From: Spirochaetes bacterium RBG_16_67_19
Lineage (GTDB): Bacteria > Spirochaetota > Spirochaetia > SZUA-6 > DRHE01
Direction: 5' to 3'
DNA: 5,208 nt
Assembly: GCA_001829505.1 (NCBI GenBank)
Contig: MIBK01000240.1
Span: 1 to 5,208, forward strand
This document shows positions 1 through 5,208 of the stretch, in pieces. The notes below the pieces were generated by a model that worked only from the letters and a program-made list of their open reading frames with translations, was not told the DNA's origin and ran no database searches. Each line of letters starts with the position of its first letter. The first letter of the stretch is position 1. Made by a program: the position numbers and the translations under genes.

Positions 1-44
1 TGATGTAGAAGTGCAGCTTGCTTGATGTAGAAGTGCAGCTTGCT
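1..44. repeat. Perfect 22-bp tandem duplication at the window edge
   Basis: Bases 1-22 and 23-44 are identical (tgatgtagaagtgcagcttg followed by ct). The repeat lies within the leftward oligoendopeptidase gene. Copy 23-44 encodes S512-K-L-H-F-Y-I518 in frame, which fits the family. Copy 1-22 is the same DNA read in a shifted frame, because 22 is not a multiple of three, and gives the atypical residues Q-A-A-L-L-H. Related peptidases continue after LHFYI with a glycine and aromatic-rich stretch, not with a repeat of the same DNA. The duplication begins exactly at base 1, which suggests a contig-end artefact. A real slippage mutation that inactivates the gene is the alternative. Confidence 0.95.
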
Positions 45-1577
45 GGCCCAGAACCAGGGGTCCGTCCCGTCGGGCAGCAGGGCGTCGCCCCAGAGCCGGC
101 GCTGGGCGGCCGTCATCAGCTCGCCCAGGCGGGTGACCCCGACCTCGCCCGCGGCCCGCTCGTCGTGGAAGGAGCGCTCGAACTCGTAGCGCACCGTGAT
201 GTCCAGCAGCATGATCGCCGCGTCACCGAGCTCGCCGTCCAACATCAGCAGCTTTTGCCCATCCGGCAGCCCGGGGTCCGCGGCCAGACCCTGGGTGAGG
301 ATCTGCTCCGCGAAAACCGAGGCGGTTTCGGCCAGGGTCATCGGGTAGCCGCGGGCCATGGGCCGCAGGTCGCGCAGCAGGGAGGCGTGCCAGGCGTGAC
401 CCGCCTCGTGGGCCAGGGTCGAGGCGTCCCGCAGCGCCCCGGCGAAGGTCATGTAGATTCGCTGCTCGCCGGTCAGCTCCGATCCGGTGCAGAAGGCCCC
501 CGGGCGCTTGCCCGGGCGCTTCTCGCTTTCGATCCACCGCTTCTCCAGCGCCAGCCGGAAGTAGTCGGCCAGGCCGGGGTAGACCTGCCCGAAGGCGCGG
601 CCGACCATCCGCGAGCCGGCTTCCCAGTCCATCTCGCCAGAGCCGCCCAGGGCCAGGGGAGCCTCGCGCTCAAACCACCAGATGCCGGTGCGGCCGAAGG
701 CGGAGGCCTTGGCCCGGAAGATGCGCCGCGGCAGCTCGAGGTTGGCGTGGATCGCGGCGTACATGGCCTCCAGGGTTTCCGGCTCGACCTGCGACTGGTG
801 GAGGGCGGGCTCCAGATAGTGCCCGTGCCCGCGGTAGCGGTTCAGGGTGAGGCGGTTTCCGGCGATCGCATTGAGCGCGGCCGCGCAGGCGTCCCCGACG
901 CGCGCCCATTCCCGGTTGCCTCCCTCAAAGGCGGCCCGCCCGACCCGGCGGTCGGCCGAGCTCATCAGGGCCCGCCACTGGGCCATGGGCACGCGCTGCA
1001 CCCGGCCGTCGGGCCACTTCATCTCGAAGTCCAGCTTGCCGCTGAGGGTGTTGTACATGCGGCCCCAGGCGTGCAGCCCGTCCACCGCCAGGTCCGCGGC
1101 CAGCCTTTCCTGCTCGCGCGGCATGGTGCGCCTGGCGCGCCGCCGCAGGCGGCGCAGGCGGTGAGCCGCGTCGCGCAGTTTTTCGCGGCCGGAGAAAGCG
1201 GCGAACAGCTCGTCGCCGGCCGCCTTGAAGGCCTGCAGCAGGTCGACCTCCGCTTTCTCCGTTTCCGCCCCCATCAGGGCCAGGAGGGCCTCCTCGCGGG
1301 CGTAGGCCTCGTTGCCGGCATCCGCCGCGCCCAGGCACTCCACGTAGGCGGTGATGTGGCCCAGGCGGGCTTCGACCTCTTCCAGGCTGAGCACGATCCC
1401 TTCCCAGGTTTCGGCGGTGGCCGCGGTGAGCGGGCCCGCGCCCGCGGCCCGTTCCTGCAGGGAGCTCACCTCCGCGCGCAGGCCTTCCTTATAGGAAAGC
1501 ATTTCGGGACCGTTGAAATCCGGAAAGAAGCTGCGCAGGTCCCAGACCTGGGACGCGGAGGTGTTTGGTTGGCTCAT
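1..1577 (-). CDS. M3-family oligoendopeptidase (PepF-like zinc metallopeptidase), 3' end missing
   Basis: This gene encodes a cytoplasmic zinc endopeptidase that cuts short peptides. No signal peptide or membrane segment is visible. The frame stays open from ATG 1577 to the window edge (525 codons). An N-terminal helical domain spans roughly residues 1-190 and includes the family-typical D166-G-L-H-A-W-G-R-M-Y segment. The catalytic domain follows. The zinc site is complete: H390-E-A-G-H394, with the third ligand at E417 in M413-T-L-A-E-T. The L-H515-F-Y segment near the edge belongs to the substrate-binding His/Tyr region. Relatives are about 590-600 residues, so roughly 70 residues are missing. 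The last residues (from 519) are out of frame because of the 22-bp duplication. The start is supported by the conserved N-terminal W-D-L motif (residues 12-14) and a weak GGGG Shine-Dalgarno at 1586-1583. It lies 19 bases after the epimerase stop, so it is probably co-transcribed. The functional link to the epimerase is unclear. Confidence 0.93.
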   Translation of the reverse strand, partial: MSQPNTSASQVWDLRSFFPDFNGPEMLSYKEGLRAEVSSLQERAAGAGPLTAATAETWEGIVLSLEEVEARLGHITAYVECLGAADAGNEAYAREEALLALMGAETEKAEVDLLQAFKAAGDELFAAFSGREKLRDAAHRLRRLRRRARRTMPREQERLAADLAVDGLHAWGRMYNTLSGKLDFEMKWPDGRVQRVPMAQWRALMSSADRRVGRAAFEGGNREWARVGDACAAALNAIAGNRLTLNRYRGHGHYLEPALHQSQVEPETLEAMYAAIHANLELPRRIFRAKASAFGRTGIWWFEREAPLALGGSGEMDWEAGSRMVGRAFGQVYPGLADYFRLALEKRWIESEKRPGKRPGAFCTGSELTGEQRIYMTFAGALRDASTLAHEAGHAWHASLLRDLRPMARGYPMTLAETASVFAEQILTQGLAADPGLPDGQKLLMLDGELGDAAIMLLDITVRYEFERSFHDERAAGEVGVTRLGELMTAAQRRLWGDALLPDGTDPWFWASKLHFYIKQAALLH

Positions 1578-1596
1578 GGTGGCCCCATTATGATCG

Positions 1597-2598
1597 TCAG
1601 GACTCGGAGGTGGGCACTGCCGCAGCGTGCCCGAAGGCCGCGAGCAGGCGGTCCAGCAGGCGATCGCTTTCGCCGTCGGACTTCATCCGCTCCGGCGATG
1701 CTTCGAACCAGGCCAGGGTGCGCCGGATGCCCTCGCGGAAGGGGATGAGGGCCTGAAAGCCCGGAACAAAGCTCCGGATCTTGGTGTTGTCGAACAGCAC
1801 GCTGTGGGCCTTGTCGCCCAGCAGGGTGCCGGCCAGCGAAGGCTCATGGGCGGCGATGAAGTCCGAAGGGACGTGCACAATACGGGCTCCCGCGCCCGCG
1901 GCCTCGCCCACGGCGGCGTAGATCTGATTCCAGCTCAGCACCTCCTCCGAGGTGATGTGGAAGCTGTTCCCCGCGGCCTGGCCATTGCCCAGCAGCCCGA
2001 CCAGCCCCCTGGCGAAGTCTTCCGAGTGGGTCAGCGTCCACAACGAGGTGCCGTCCCCGTGCACGATCACCGGCTGGCCCCTGCGCATCCTGTGGACTAT
2101 TGAATAGTCCTGCCAGCCCCCGATAGACAGGGGCAGTACCGTGTCGTAGGTGTGGGAGGGGCGCACGATCACGGCGGGGAAGCCCTCCTCCCGATAGGCC
2201 TGGGCGAGGCGCAGCTCACAGGCGATCTTGTGACGGGCGTACTCCCAGAAAGGATTTCCCAGGGGAGCCGATTCCGTGATGAAGGGGCTCTGCGGCGGTT
2301 TCTGGTACACCGTCGCCGAGCTGATGAACACGTATTGACGCGTCCTGCCGCGGAACAGGGCGATGTCCCGCTCGACGTCCGCCTGCTGGAAGGCGATCCA
2401 GTTCACCACAGCGTCCCAATGGCCCGCGCTCAGGGCTTCCGCCAGGTCGCTGACGTCCGCCTTCAGCATCCGGGCACCCGGAATCGAGCCCTCGCGCCTG
2501 CCCCGCGTGAGCAGGTGCAGCTCGTGACCCTGCCGCACGAGCAGCCTGCTGGCCGCCGCGCTGATGTTGCCCGTGCCGCCTACGAAGAGGATTCTCAC
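1597..2598 (-). CDS. NAD-dependent epimerase/dehydratase family protein (atypical extended SDR)
   Basis: This gene encodes a 333-residue cytoplasmic oxidoreductase or epimerase of the short-chain dehydrogenase superfamily, expected to bind NAD(P) and act on a nucleotide sugar or similar substrate. The N-terminal Rossmann motif is G7-G-T-G10-N-I-S, directly after the first beta strand (R-I-L-F-V). The third glycine of the usual GxxGxxG is a serine, as in this atypical subgroup. Catalytic candidates are S93/S94 in F-I-S-S-A-T and the Y120-A-R-H-K124 (YxxxK) pair. A substrate-side segment V179-H-G-D-G-T-S-L-W-T-L-T-H191 and a late D270-N-T-K motif also match the group. I chose the GTG start at 2598 over TTG at 2610. 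It puts the protein start right at the Rossmann strand, has GGAAG five bases upstream, and overlaps the regulator stop as GTGA. Product specificity cannot be read from the sequence. It is the middle gene of a three-gene leftward operon. Confidence 0.92.
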   Translation of the reverse strand: MRILFVGGTGNISAAASRLLVRQGHELHLLTRGRREGSIPGARMLKADVSDLAEALSAGHWDAVVNWIAFQQADVERDIALFRGRTRQYVFISSATVYQKPPQSPFITESAPLGNPFWEYARHKIACELRLAQAYREEGFPAVIVRPSHTYDTVLPLSIGGWQDYSIVHRMRRGQPVIVHGDGTSLWTLTHSEDFARGLVGLLGNGQAAGNSFHITSEEVLSWNQIYAAVGEAAGAGARIVHVPSDFIAAHEPSLAGTLLGDKAHSVLFDNTKIRSFVPGFQALIPFREGIRRTLAWFEASPERMKSDGESDRLLDRLLAAFGHAAAVPTSES

Positions 2599-2608
2599 TG
2601 CTTCTTCC
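2595..2608 (-). promoter_or_regulatory. Translational coupling site: RBS and GTGA start/stop overlap
   Basis: Read leftward, GGAAG (2608-2604) sits five bases before GTG (2598-2596). The regulator stop TGA occupies 2597-2595, so start and stop share bases as GTGA. The ribosome binding site is inside the last codons of the regulator gene. This arrangement usually means that translation of the epimerase depends on ribosomes finishing the upstream gene. It decides the epimerase start. Confidence 0.75.
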
Positions 2609-2876
2609 AACCCAGGGCCGCGAGGAAGTCGACGATGGGCACGTCGGACTGCGGCAGCTTGTGGAGGGTGATCTCGGAATTGATGGCGTAGCGCACGCGC
2701 CTGCCTTCCTTGGTTTTGTTGATGTAGCGGGCTCCGTCCAGGTCGGCGATGATCTTGCGCACCGCCCGCTCGGTGATGCCGACCTCCTGGGCCACTTCAC
2801 GGGCGGTGATCAGCGGCTTCCTGGCCAGGGAGTAGAGAACCATTGCGTGATTGGTCAACAACAACCACGTTGCCAT
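2595..2876 (-). CDS. Small winged helix-turn-helix transcriptional regulator
   Basis: This gene encodes a 93-residue DNA-binding protein, essentially one MarR/ArsR-like winged-helix domain. A first helix with T8-N-H-A-M-V-L is followed by helix 2 (about 24-32, T-A-R-E-V-A-Q-E-V) and the recognition helix (about 34-47, I-T-E-R-A-V-R-K-I-I-A-D-L). The basic wing Y51-I-N-K-T-K-E-G-R-R-V-R-Y-A-I-N follows. The short tail ends V82-D-F-L-A-A-L-G. No ligand or metal-binding domain is attached, and there is no cysteine, so its signal is unknown. The W-x-x-L-T-N-H-A start resembles a family of about 100-residue regulators I know from high-GC bacteria. ATG 2876 is preceded by AGAGGG (2885-2880). As the promoter-proximal gene of the operon, with tandem repeats at the predicted transcription start, it is likely autoregulatory (inference). 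Confidence 0.9.
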   Translation of the reverse strand: MATWLLLTNHAMVLYSLARKPLITAREVAQEVGITERAVRKIIADLDGARYINKTKEGRRVRYAINSEITLHKLPQSDVPIVDFLAALGWKKQ

Positions 2877-2891
2877 AATCCCTCTTTGAAC

Positions 2892-2920
2892 TTGACAAGC
2901 GCCGCCGCGGCGTATACGCT
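2892..2920 (+). promoter_or_regulatory. Possible rightward sigma-70-type promoter
   Basis: A perfect -35 hexamer TTGACA lies at 2892-2897. The best-spaced -10 is TACGCT at 2915-2920 (17-bp spacer, a TAnnnT match only). TATACG at 2913-2918 fits the consensus slightly better but has only a 15-bp spacer. Transcription would start near 2927 and give a leader of about 135 bases for the gene at 3064. It faces the leftward promoter, so this call is tentative. Confidence 0.35.
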
Positions 2921-2948
2921 AATGCATGAATTCTAATGCATGATTTCT
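2921..2948. repeat. Two 14-bp tandem repeats, operator candidate
   Basis: AATGCATGAATTCT (2921-2934) is followed directly by AATGCATGATTTCT (2935-2948), with 13 of 14 bases identical. Each copy has the self-complementary core ATGCAT, and the copies are spaced at 14 bp. They lie immediately downstream of the leftward -10 box and next to the possible rightward -10. A bound protein there would block either start. The winged-helix protein encoded next door is the obvious candidate binder, which is inference. Confidence 0.6.
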
Positions 2949-2955
2949 GCGACCT

Positions 2956-2985
2956 ATTATAACGCAGCGCAAACGCTCCTGTACA
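2956..2985 (-). promoter_or_regulatory. Leftward sigma-70-type promoter for the regulator operon
   Basis: Read leftward, a perfect -10 box TATAAT (2961-2956) is preceded by an 18-bp spacer and TGTACA (2985-2980), which matches TTGACA at four of six positions. Transcription would start near 2949 and leave a leader of about 70 bases before ATG 2876. The -35 box is also the core of the palindrome CTGTACAG. A perfect TATAAT stands out in such a GC-rich window. Confidence 0.55.
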
Positions 2986-3050
2986 GCTTGCACTTGAAGG
3001 TTGTACCTGAGCAATTGCGCCGGGTCAATCCGCGGTGAAGGCGGATCACG

Positions 3051-3063
3051 AAGGAGGGATTAC
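3051..3063 (+). promoter_or_regulatory. Strong ribosome binding site that fixes the start at 3064
   Basis: AAGGAGG at 3051-3057 is six bases before ATG 3064, near-ideal Shine-Dalgarno spacing. It is the strongest such site in the window and excludes the upstream in-frame TTG at 3001. Confidence 0.85.
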
Positions 3064-3366
3064 ATGTTCGGCAAGAAATCGGATGCACCCAAAACGAAGT
3101 CTCCGCTCAATGCGTTGATCGAGGCCATTGATCAGCTGGGACCCGGCCAGCAGCTCATGTACAAGCTGGCCGAGATGTACGGTCCGGAGATCATCATCAT
3201 CGAGGCAAAGAAGGACTTCGACGGCAAGGGTCACAAGTACGCCGTGATCGGCTCCCCGCCGGTGAACGGCAGGCCCGGACCCCAGCGCAACACCATCTGG
3301 GAAACCGGCAAGCCGAAGGCCATCGCCGCCTGGCTGCTCGGCCGGGACGCCAAGCCCTTCGCCTGA
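3064..3366 (+). CDS. Conserved-looking small protein of unknown function
   Basis: I do not recognise this 100-residue protein. It is probably soluble and cytoplasmic, with no signal peptide, membrane segment or cysteine. The N-terminus is short, lysine-rich and probably disordered (M-F-G-K-K-S-D, to about residue 13). An amphipathic helix follows (about 14-38, L-N-A-L-I-E-A-I-D-Q-L then Q-L-M-Y-K-L-A-E-M-Y). A very hydrophobic strand E42-I-I-I-I-E-A comes next, then a turn D51-F-D-G-K-G-H and a second strand K58-Y-A-V-I-G. A loop with P65-P-V-N-G-R-P-G-P leads to a final short helix ending G93-R-D-A-K-P-F. This alternation of helix and strands looks like one compact alpha/beta domain. Base use is a little less GC-rich than in flanking genes. 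The strong ribosome binding site suggests efficient translation. A hairpin follows the stop, so it may be monocistronic. Confidence 0.82.
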   Translation: MFGKKSDAPKTKSPLNALIEAIDQLGPGQQLMYKLAEMYGPEIIIIEAKKDFDGKGHKYAVIGSPPVNGRPGPQRNTIWETGKPKAIAAWLLGRDAKPFA

Positions 3367-3382
3367 TCGGGAGGATTCAGGA

Positions 3383-3419
3383 CAGCCGCATCGTGCAGCG
3401 CATACTGCCGGTGCGGCTG
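3383..3419 (+). terminator. Long imperfect hairpin after the small gene; possible terminator or RNA structure
   Basis: CAGCCGCA (3383-3390) pairs with TGCGGCTG (3412-3419). The stem extends through a U-G pair (3391/3411) and two more pairs to 3393/3409. After one unpaired base (3394), GCAG (3395-3398) pairs with CTGC (3405-3408), leaving the six-base loop CGCATA. That is about 15 pairs with a single bulge. No T-run follows, so it is not a standard intrinsic terminator. It could stop or pause transcription, protect the upstream 3' end, or be part of a dispersed repeat. Confidence 0.4.
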
Positions 3420-3439
3420 GCGGAGGCGCGCTGATGCGC

Positions 3440-3453
3440 TATACTGGCGCCCA
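3440..3453 (+). promoter_or_regulatory. -10 box placed for a leaderless transcript
   Basis: TATACT at 3440-3445 is followed by seven bases and then ATG 3453, so transcription would start at or next to the A of the start codon. No Shine-Dalgarno sequence lies just upstream (ggcgccc). A -35 match is poor (CTGGCG at 3417-3422, three of six). This spacing is the known signature of leaderless genes in several high-GC bacteria. Confidence 0.45.
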
Positions 3454-4697
3454 TGGGTAGGGGTCTGGCGCGATTCGTGGACAGCGTTCCGGTCATCGAT
3501 GTGCACGAGCATCACATGCCGGAACCGGTCCCCGGCCTCGGCCTGCTGCAGGTCCTGGAAGCGAGCTACGCCGGCTGGACGCGGGCCCGGCCTTATCCGC
3601 TTCCCCAGGAGCCACCGGTCAATCCCGGCTCCACCACCGACCGCCCGGGTACCTGGGCGGAAATCGCCTCTTTCGTCGTGGGCAGCGGCACCAACGCGGC
3701 GGTCCGCAACCTGGTGCGCGCCCTCTGCCAGCTGTACGGGGTCGCGGACATCACCGAGGCCAACCACCAAAAGCTGGACCGGGAAATCCGCCGCCGCAAT
3801 GCGGACCCTTCCTGGAGCGCTGAAGTCATGAGCCGGGCTGGAATCCACACGGCCATTTCCGACCCCTATGCGGATCCTCTGCTGGACGTGCGCCAGGCGC
3901 TGGGAGAGCGCTACCGCTCGGTGCTGCGGATCAATCCCCTCGCCTTCGGGTGGCACCCGGAGGCTCGGGACCACAATGGAAACAACGGCCGGGCCCTGTT
4001 GGGACGGCTGGGGCTCGCGCCCGCGAGCTTCGAGGAGTACCTGGAAGCCCTGCCCCTGGTGCTGGACCGGCTGCCGGAGCTGAACAAGGTGGGGCTGAAA
4101 AACGCCCTGGCCTACGACCGGTCCGTCGACTTCGACCCGCCGGACCTGCCCGTCGCCCGGCAGGCTTGGGACCGGCCGGATCCCCCGCCGCAGGCGAAGA
4201 AGGCCTTCGGGGACTGCGTGGTGGACCGCCTCTGCCGCCTGGCGGGGGAGCGGGACCTCCCGGTGCAGATGCACCTGGGTTCGGCGCTGATCCGGGGCTC
4301 CCGCCCGCTGAAGGCCGCGGGCCTGATCGAGCGGCACCCGCGCACCCGCTTCCTGCTCATGCACCTGGCCTGGCCCTGGAGCGGGGAGCTGCTGGGCATG
4401 GCCTTCGTCTATCGCAATATCTGGATCGACCTCACCTGGTCGTGGCTCTTGAGCCCGACCCGCTTCCGCAATGCCTTTCGGGAGGCCGTGGAGGTCCTGC
4501 CGGACGAGTCGCGGATGATGCTGGGCGGGGACAGCTGGCACGCCGAGGAGGCCTACGGGGCGATCCGCGGGGCGCGGGAGCTGATCGCCGGGCTGCTGGA
4601 CCAGATGGTGCGGGAGGGCGCCTTCCTGCGCCGGGACGCGGAGCGCCTGGCCGTGAAGATCCTCCACGACAACGCGCGGGCCTTCTTCAAGCTGTAA
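3453..4697 (+). CDS. Amidohydrolase family protein (PF04909-type metal-dependent hydrolase)
   Basis: This gene encodes a 414-residue cytoplasmic TIM-barrel hydrolase. The family includes lactonases, decarboxylases and other enzymes acting on C-O, C-N or C-C bonds, so the reaction is not fixed. Metal-ligand candidates appear in the right order: H18-E-H20 after strand 1 (V-I-D-V-H-E-H), K216 in V-G-L-K-N-A-L-A-Y, H274 in V-Q-M-H-L-G, H304 in L-L-M-H-L-A-W-P and D360 in L-G-G-D-S-W-H. The last segment, I403-L-H-D-N-A-R-A-F-F, is the usual C-terminal helix of this superfamily. The site therefore looks intact. Residues 21-110 form a long insertion before strand 2 that may shape the substrate pocket. 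ATG 3453 is chosen because it lies just before the conserved strand. It lacks a Shine-Dalgarno, and GTG 3477 is an alternative. The sugar kinase starts four bases after its stop, so a role in carbohydrate, polyol or lactone breakdown is inferred. Confidence 0.88.
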   Translation: MGRGLARFVDSVPVIDVHEHHMPEPVPGLGLLQVLEASYAGWTRARPYPLPQEPPVNPGSTTDRPGTWAEIASFVVGSGTNAAVRNLVRALCQLYGVADITEANHQKLDREIRRRNADPSWSAEVMSRAGIHTAISDPYADPLLDVRQALGERYRSVLRINPLAFGWHPEARDHNGNNGRALLGRLGLAPASFEEYLEALPLVLDRLPELNKVGLKNALAYDRSVDFDPPDLPVARQAWDRPDPPPQAKKAFGDCVVDRLCRLAGERDLPVQMHLGSALIRGSRPLKAAGLIERHPRTRFLLMHLAWPWSGELLGMAFVYRNIWIDLTWSWLLSPTRFRNAFREAVEVLPDESRMMLGGDSWHAEEAYGAIRGARELIAGLLDQMVREGAFLRRDAERLAVKILHDNARAFFKL

Positions 4698-4701
4698 CCG
4701 C

Positions 4702-5208
4702 ATGCGCTGCGCCGGCCTGGACCTGGGGACCACCAAGATCTCGGCCGTGCTGATCGACACCGATCCTCCGCCCGGGGGCGTGCTGGGGGTGGTGAGCCGC
4801 GAGCACGGCGCGGGCCTGCCCGCCACGCGCCCGTTTGAGCACCTGCAGGACCCCGAGCGCATCCTGGCGGCGGCACGGGAGGCGCTGCGCGGGCTGAACG
4901 GGCCGGCGGGCCCGGATGCGGCCCGCTGGGACGGAATGTGCGTCACCGGGCAGATGCACGGGGTGCTGTACGCGGATGCCCGGGGTCAGGCGGTCTCGCC
5001 GCTGATGAGCTGGCTGGACAACCGGGCCGGGCAGCCCCACCCGGCGGGGGGCAGCTGGGCCCAGCGCCTGTCCGCGGCGGCCGGCCGGCCCATCGCGGCG
5101 GGCTACGGGGCGGCCACCCACTTCTACAACCGCCACCATGGCCTGGTGCCGCCGCGGGCAGCCTGGCTTTGCACGCTCATGGACTGGGTCACCTGGAGGC
5201 TCACGGGC
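4702..5208 (+). CDS. FGGY-family carbohydrate kinase, sedoheptulokinase-like (3' end missing)
   Basis: This gene encodes a cytoplasmic ATP-dependent sugar or polyol kinase, of which the first 169 residues are in the window with the frame open to the right edge. FGGY kinases are usually about 450-520 residues, so roughly a third is present. The phosphate-binding motif D7-L-G-T-T-K12 begins right after the start. The substrate-side motif T82-G-Q-M-H-G87 and the S103-W-L-D-N-R-A segment follow, and then G134-Y-G-A-A-T-H-F-Y-N and the C156-T-L-M-D-W region. The TGQMHG and ATHFYN segments resemble sedoheptulokinase-like members more than xylulokinase or glycerol kinase, but the substrate is not certain. 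ATG 4702 starts four bases after the amidohydrolase stop, without a clear ribosome binding site, which points to re-initiation within one operon. The ATPase domain that would confirm activity lies outside the window. Confidence 0.9.
   Translation, partial: MRCAGLDLGTTKISAVLIDTDPPPGGVLGVVSREHGAGLPATRPFEHLQDPERILAAAREALRGLNGPAGPDAARWDGMCVTGQMHGVLYADARGQAVSPLMSWLDNRAGQPHPAGGSWAQRLSAAAGRPIAAGYGAATHFYNRHHGLVPPRAAWLCTLMDWVTWRLTG

Larger units (their letters stand above)
2877..3063. promoter_or_regulatory. Divergent intergenic control region
   Basis: This 187-bp gap separates the leftward regulator operon from the rightward 100-residue gene. It is more AT-rich than its neighbours, especially at 2919-2962. 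It contains several perfect short palindromes: CGCCGCGGCG (2903-2912), CGTATACG (2911-2918), ATGCAT twice (2922-2927 and 2936-2941) and CTGTACAG (2979-2986). It also holds the promoter candidates listed separately. A TTG codon at 3001 opens the rightward frame early, but it has no ribosome binding site and is not used as a start here. Confidence 0.6.

Noticed and set aside
1574..1588. A four-codon mini-frame (ATG GGG CCA CCA TGA) overlapping the peptidase start as ATGA, within a GCCACCATG context
   Set aside because: It is too short to judge and has no ribosome binding site of its own. The eukaryote-like start context is coincidence in a bacterial operon.
18..1748. A 576-codon open frame on the + strand, opposite the peptidase and the end of the epimerase gene
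   Set aside because: Its product is low-complexity, rich in G, A, R, Q, V and P, with no recognisable motif, while the opposite strand encodes a clear M3 peptidase with HEAGH and the conserved E417. Long antisense frames are common in GC-rich DNA.
2598..2610. A TTG start at 2610 for the epimerase
   Set aside because: GTG 2598 has GGAAG at correct spacing, overlaps the upstream stop as GTGA, and starts the protein at the conserved Rossmann strand. The four extra residues would encode the ribosome binding site itself.
2981..3006. A weak inverted repeat GTACA/TGTAC upstream of the small gene, considered as a leader hairpin or riboswitch
   Set aside because: Only five pairs close a 16-base loop. 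No known riboswitch core is recognisable.
3001..3063. An upstream TTG start that would add 21 residues to the small unknown protein
   Set aside because: There is no Shine-Dalgarno before 3001, and the added residues overlap the strong AAGGAGG that serves ATG 3064.
3231..4946. A 571-codon open frame on the - strand, opposite the amidohydrolase and kinase genes
   Set aside because: It crosses two well-supported genes, has a biased R/P/Q/A/V composition and shows no domain. It is a GC-driven shadow.

Overview
This is a GC-rich bacterial window (coding regions look about 65% GC or higher). It holds six protein genes in a head-to-head layout around one AT-richer intergenic region at about 2877-3063. 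The families present (an M3 oligoendopeptidase of the PepF type, an atypical NAD-dependent epimerase, a small winged-helix regulator, a PF04909-type amidohydrolase and an FGGY sugar kinase) occur together in high-GC free-living bacteria such as Chloroflexota and Gram-positive lineages. The phylum cannot be fixed from this sequence, so Chloroflexota is only a guess. I see no tRNA, rRNA, CRISPR array, transposase or phage gene.

Left of about 2877, three genes run leftward as a tight probable operon. A 93-residue winged-helix regulator (2876-2595) overlaps an SDR-family epimerase/dehydratase (2598-1597) by four bases (GTGA). After 19 bases comes an M3-family zinc oligoendopeptidase (1577 to the left edge, incomplete). 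The first 44 bases of the window are a perfect 22-bp tandem duplication inside the peptidase gene. It shifts the frame and starts exactly at base 1, so it is probably an assembly-edge artefact.

The central region carries a good leftward promoter (TGTACA, 18 bp, TATAAT), a possible rightward promoter (TTGACA) facing it, and between them two near-identical 14-bp tandem repeats centred on ATGCAT. These repeats are the best operator candidate, plausibly for the winged-helix protein made from the adjacent gene.

Right of the region, a 100-residue protein of unknown function (3064-3366) has a very strong ribosome binding site. A long imperfect hairpin follows (3383-3419). Next is an apparently leaderless or SD-less amidohydrolase (3453-4697) with a full set of metal-ligand candidates. 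Four bases later comes the N-terminal 169 residues of an FGGY carbohydrate kinase of the sedoheptulokinase-like type (4702 to the right edge). The last two look like a small catabolic unit, perhaps opening a lactone or cyclic intermediate and phosphorylating a sugar or polyol, but no substrate can be assigned from the sequence.

No clear new system is visible. The most useful leads are the edge duplication, the operator-like repeats between facing promoters, the orphan 100-residue protein and the amidohydrolase-kinase pair.
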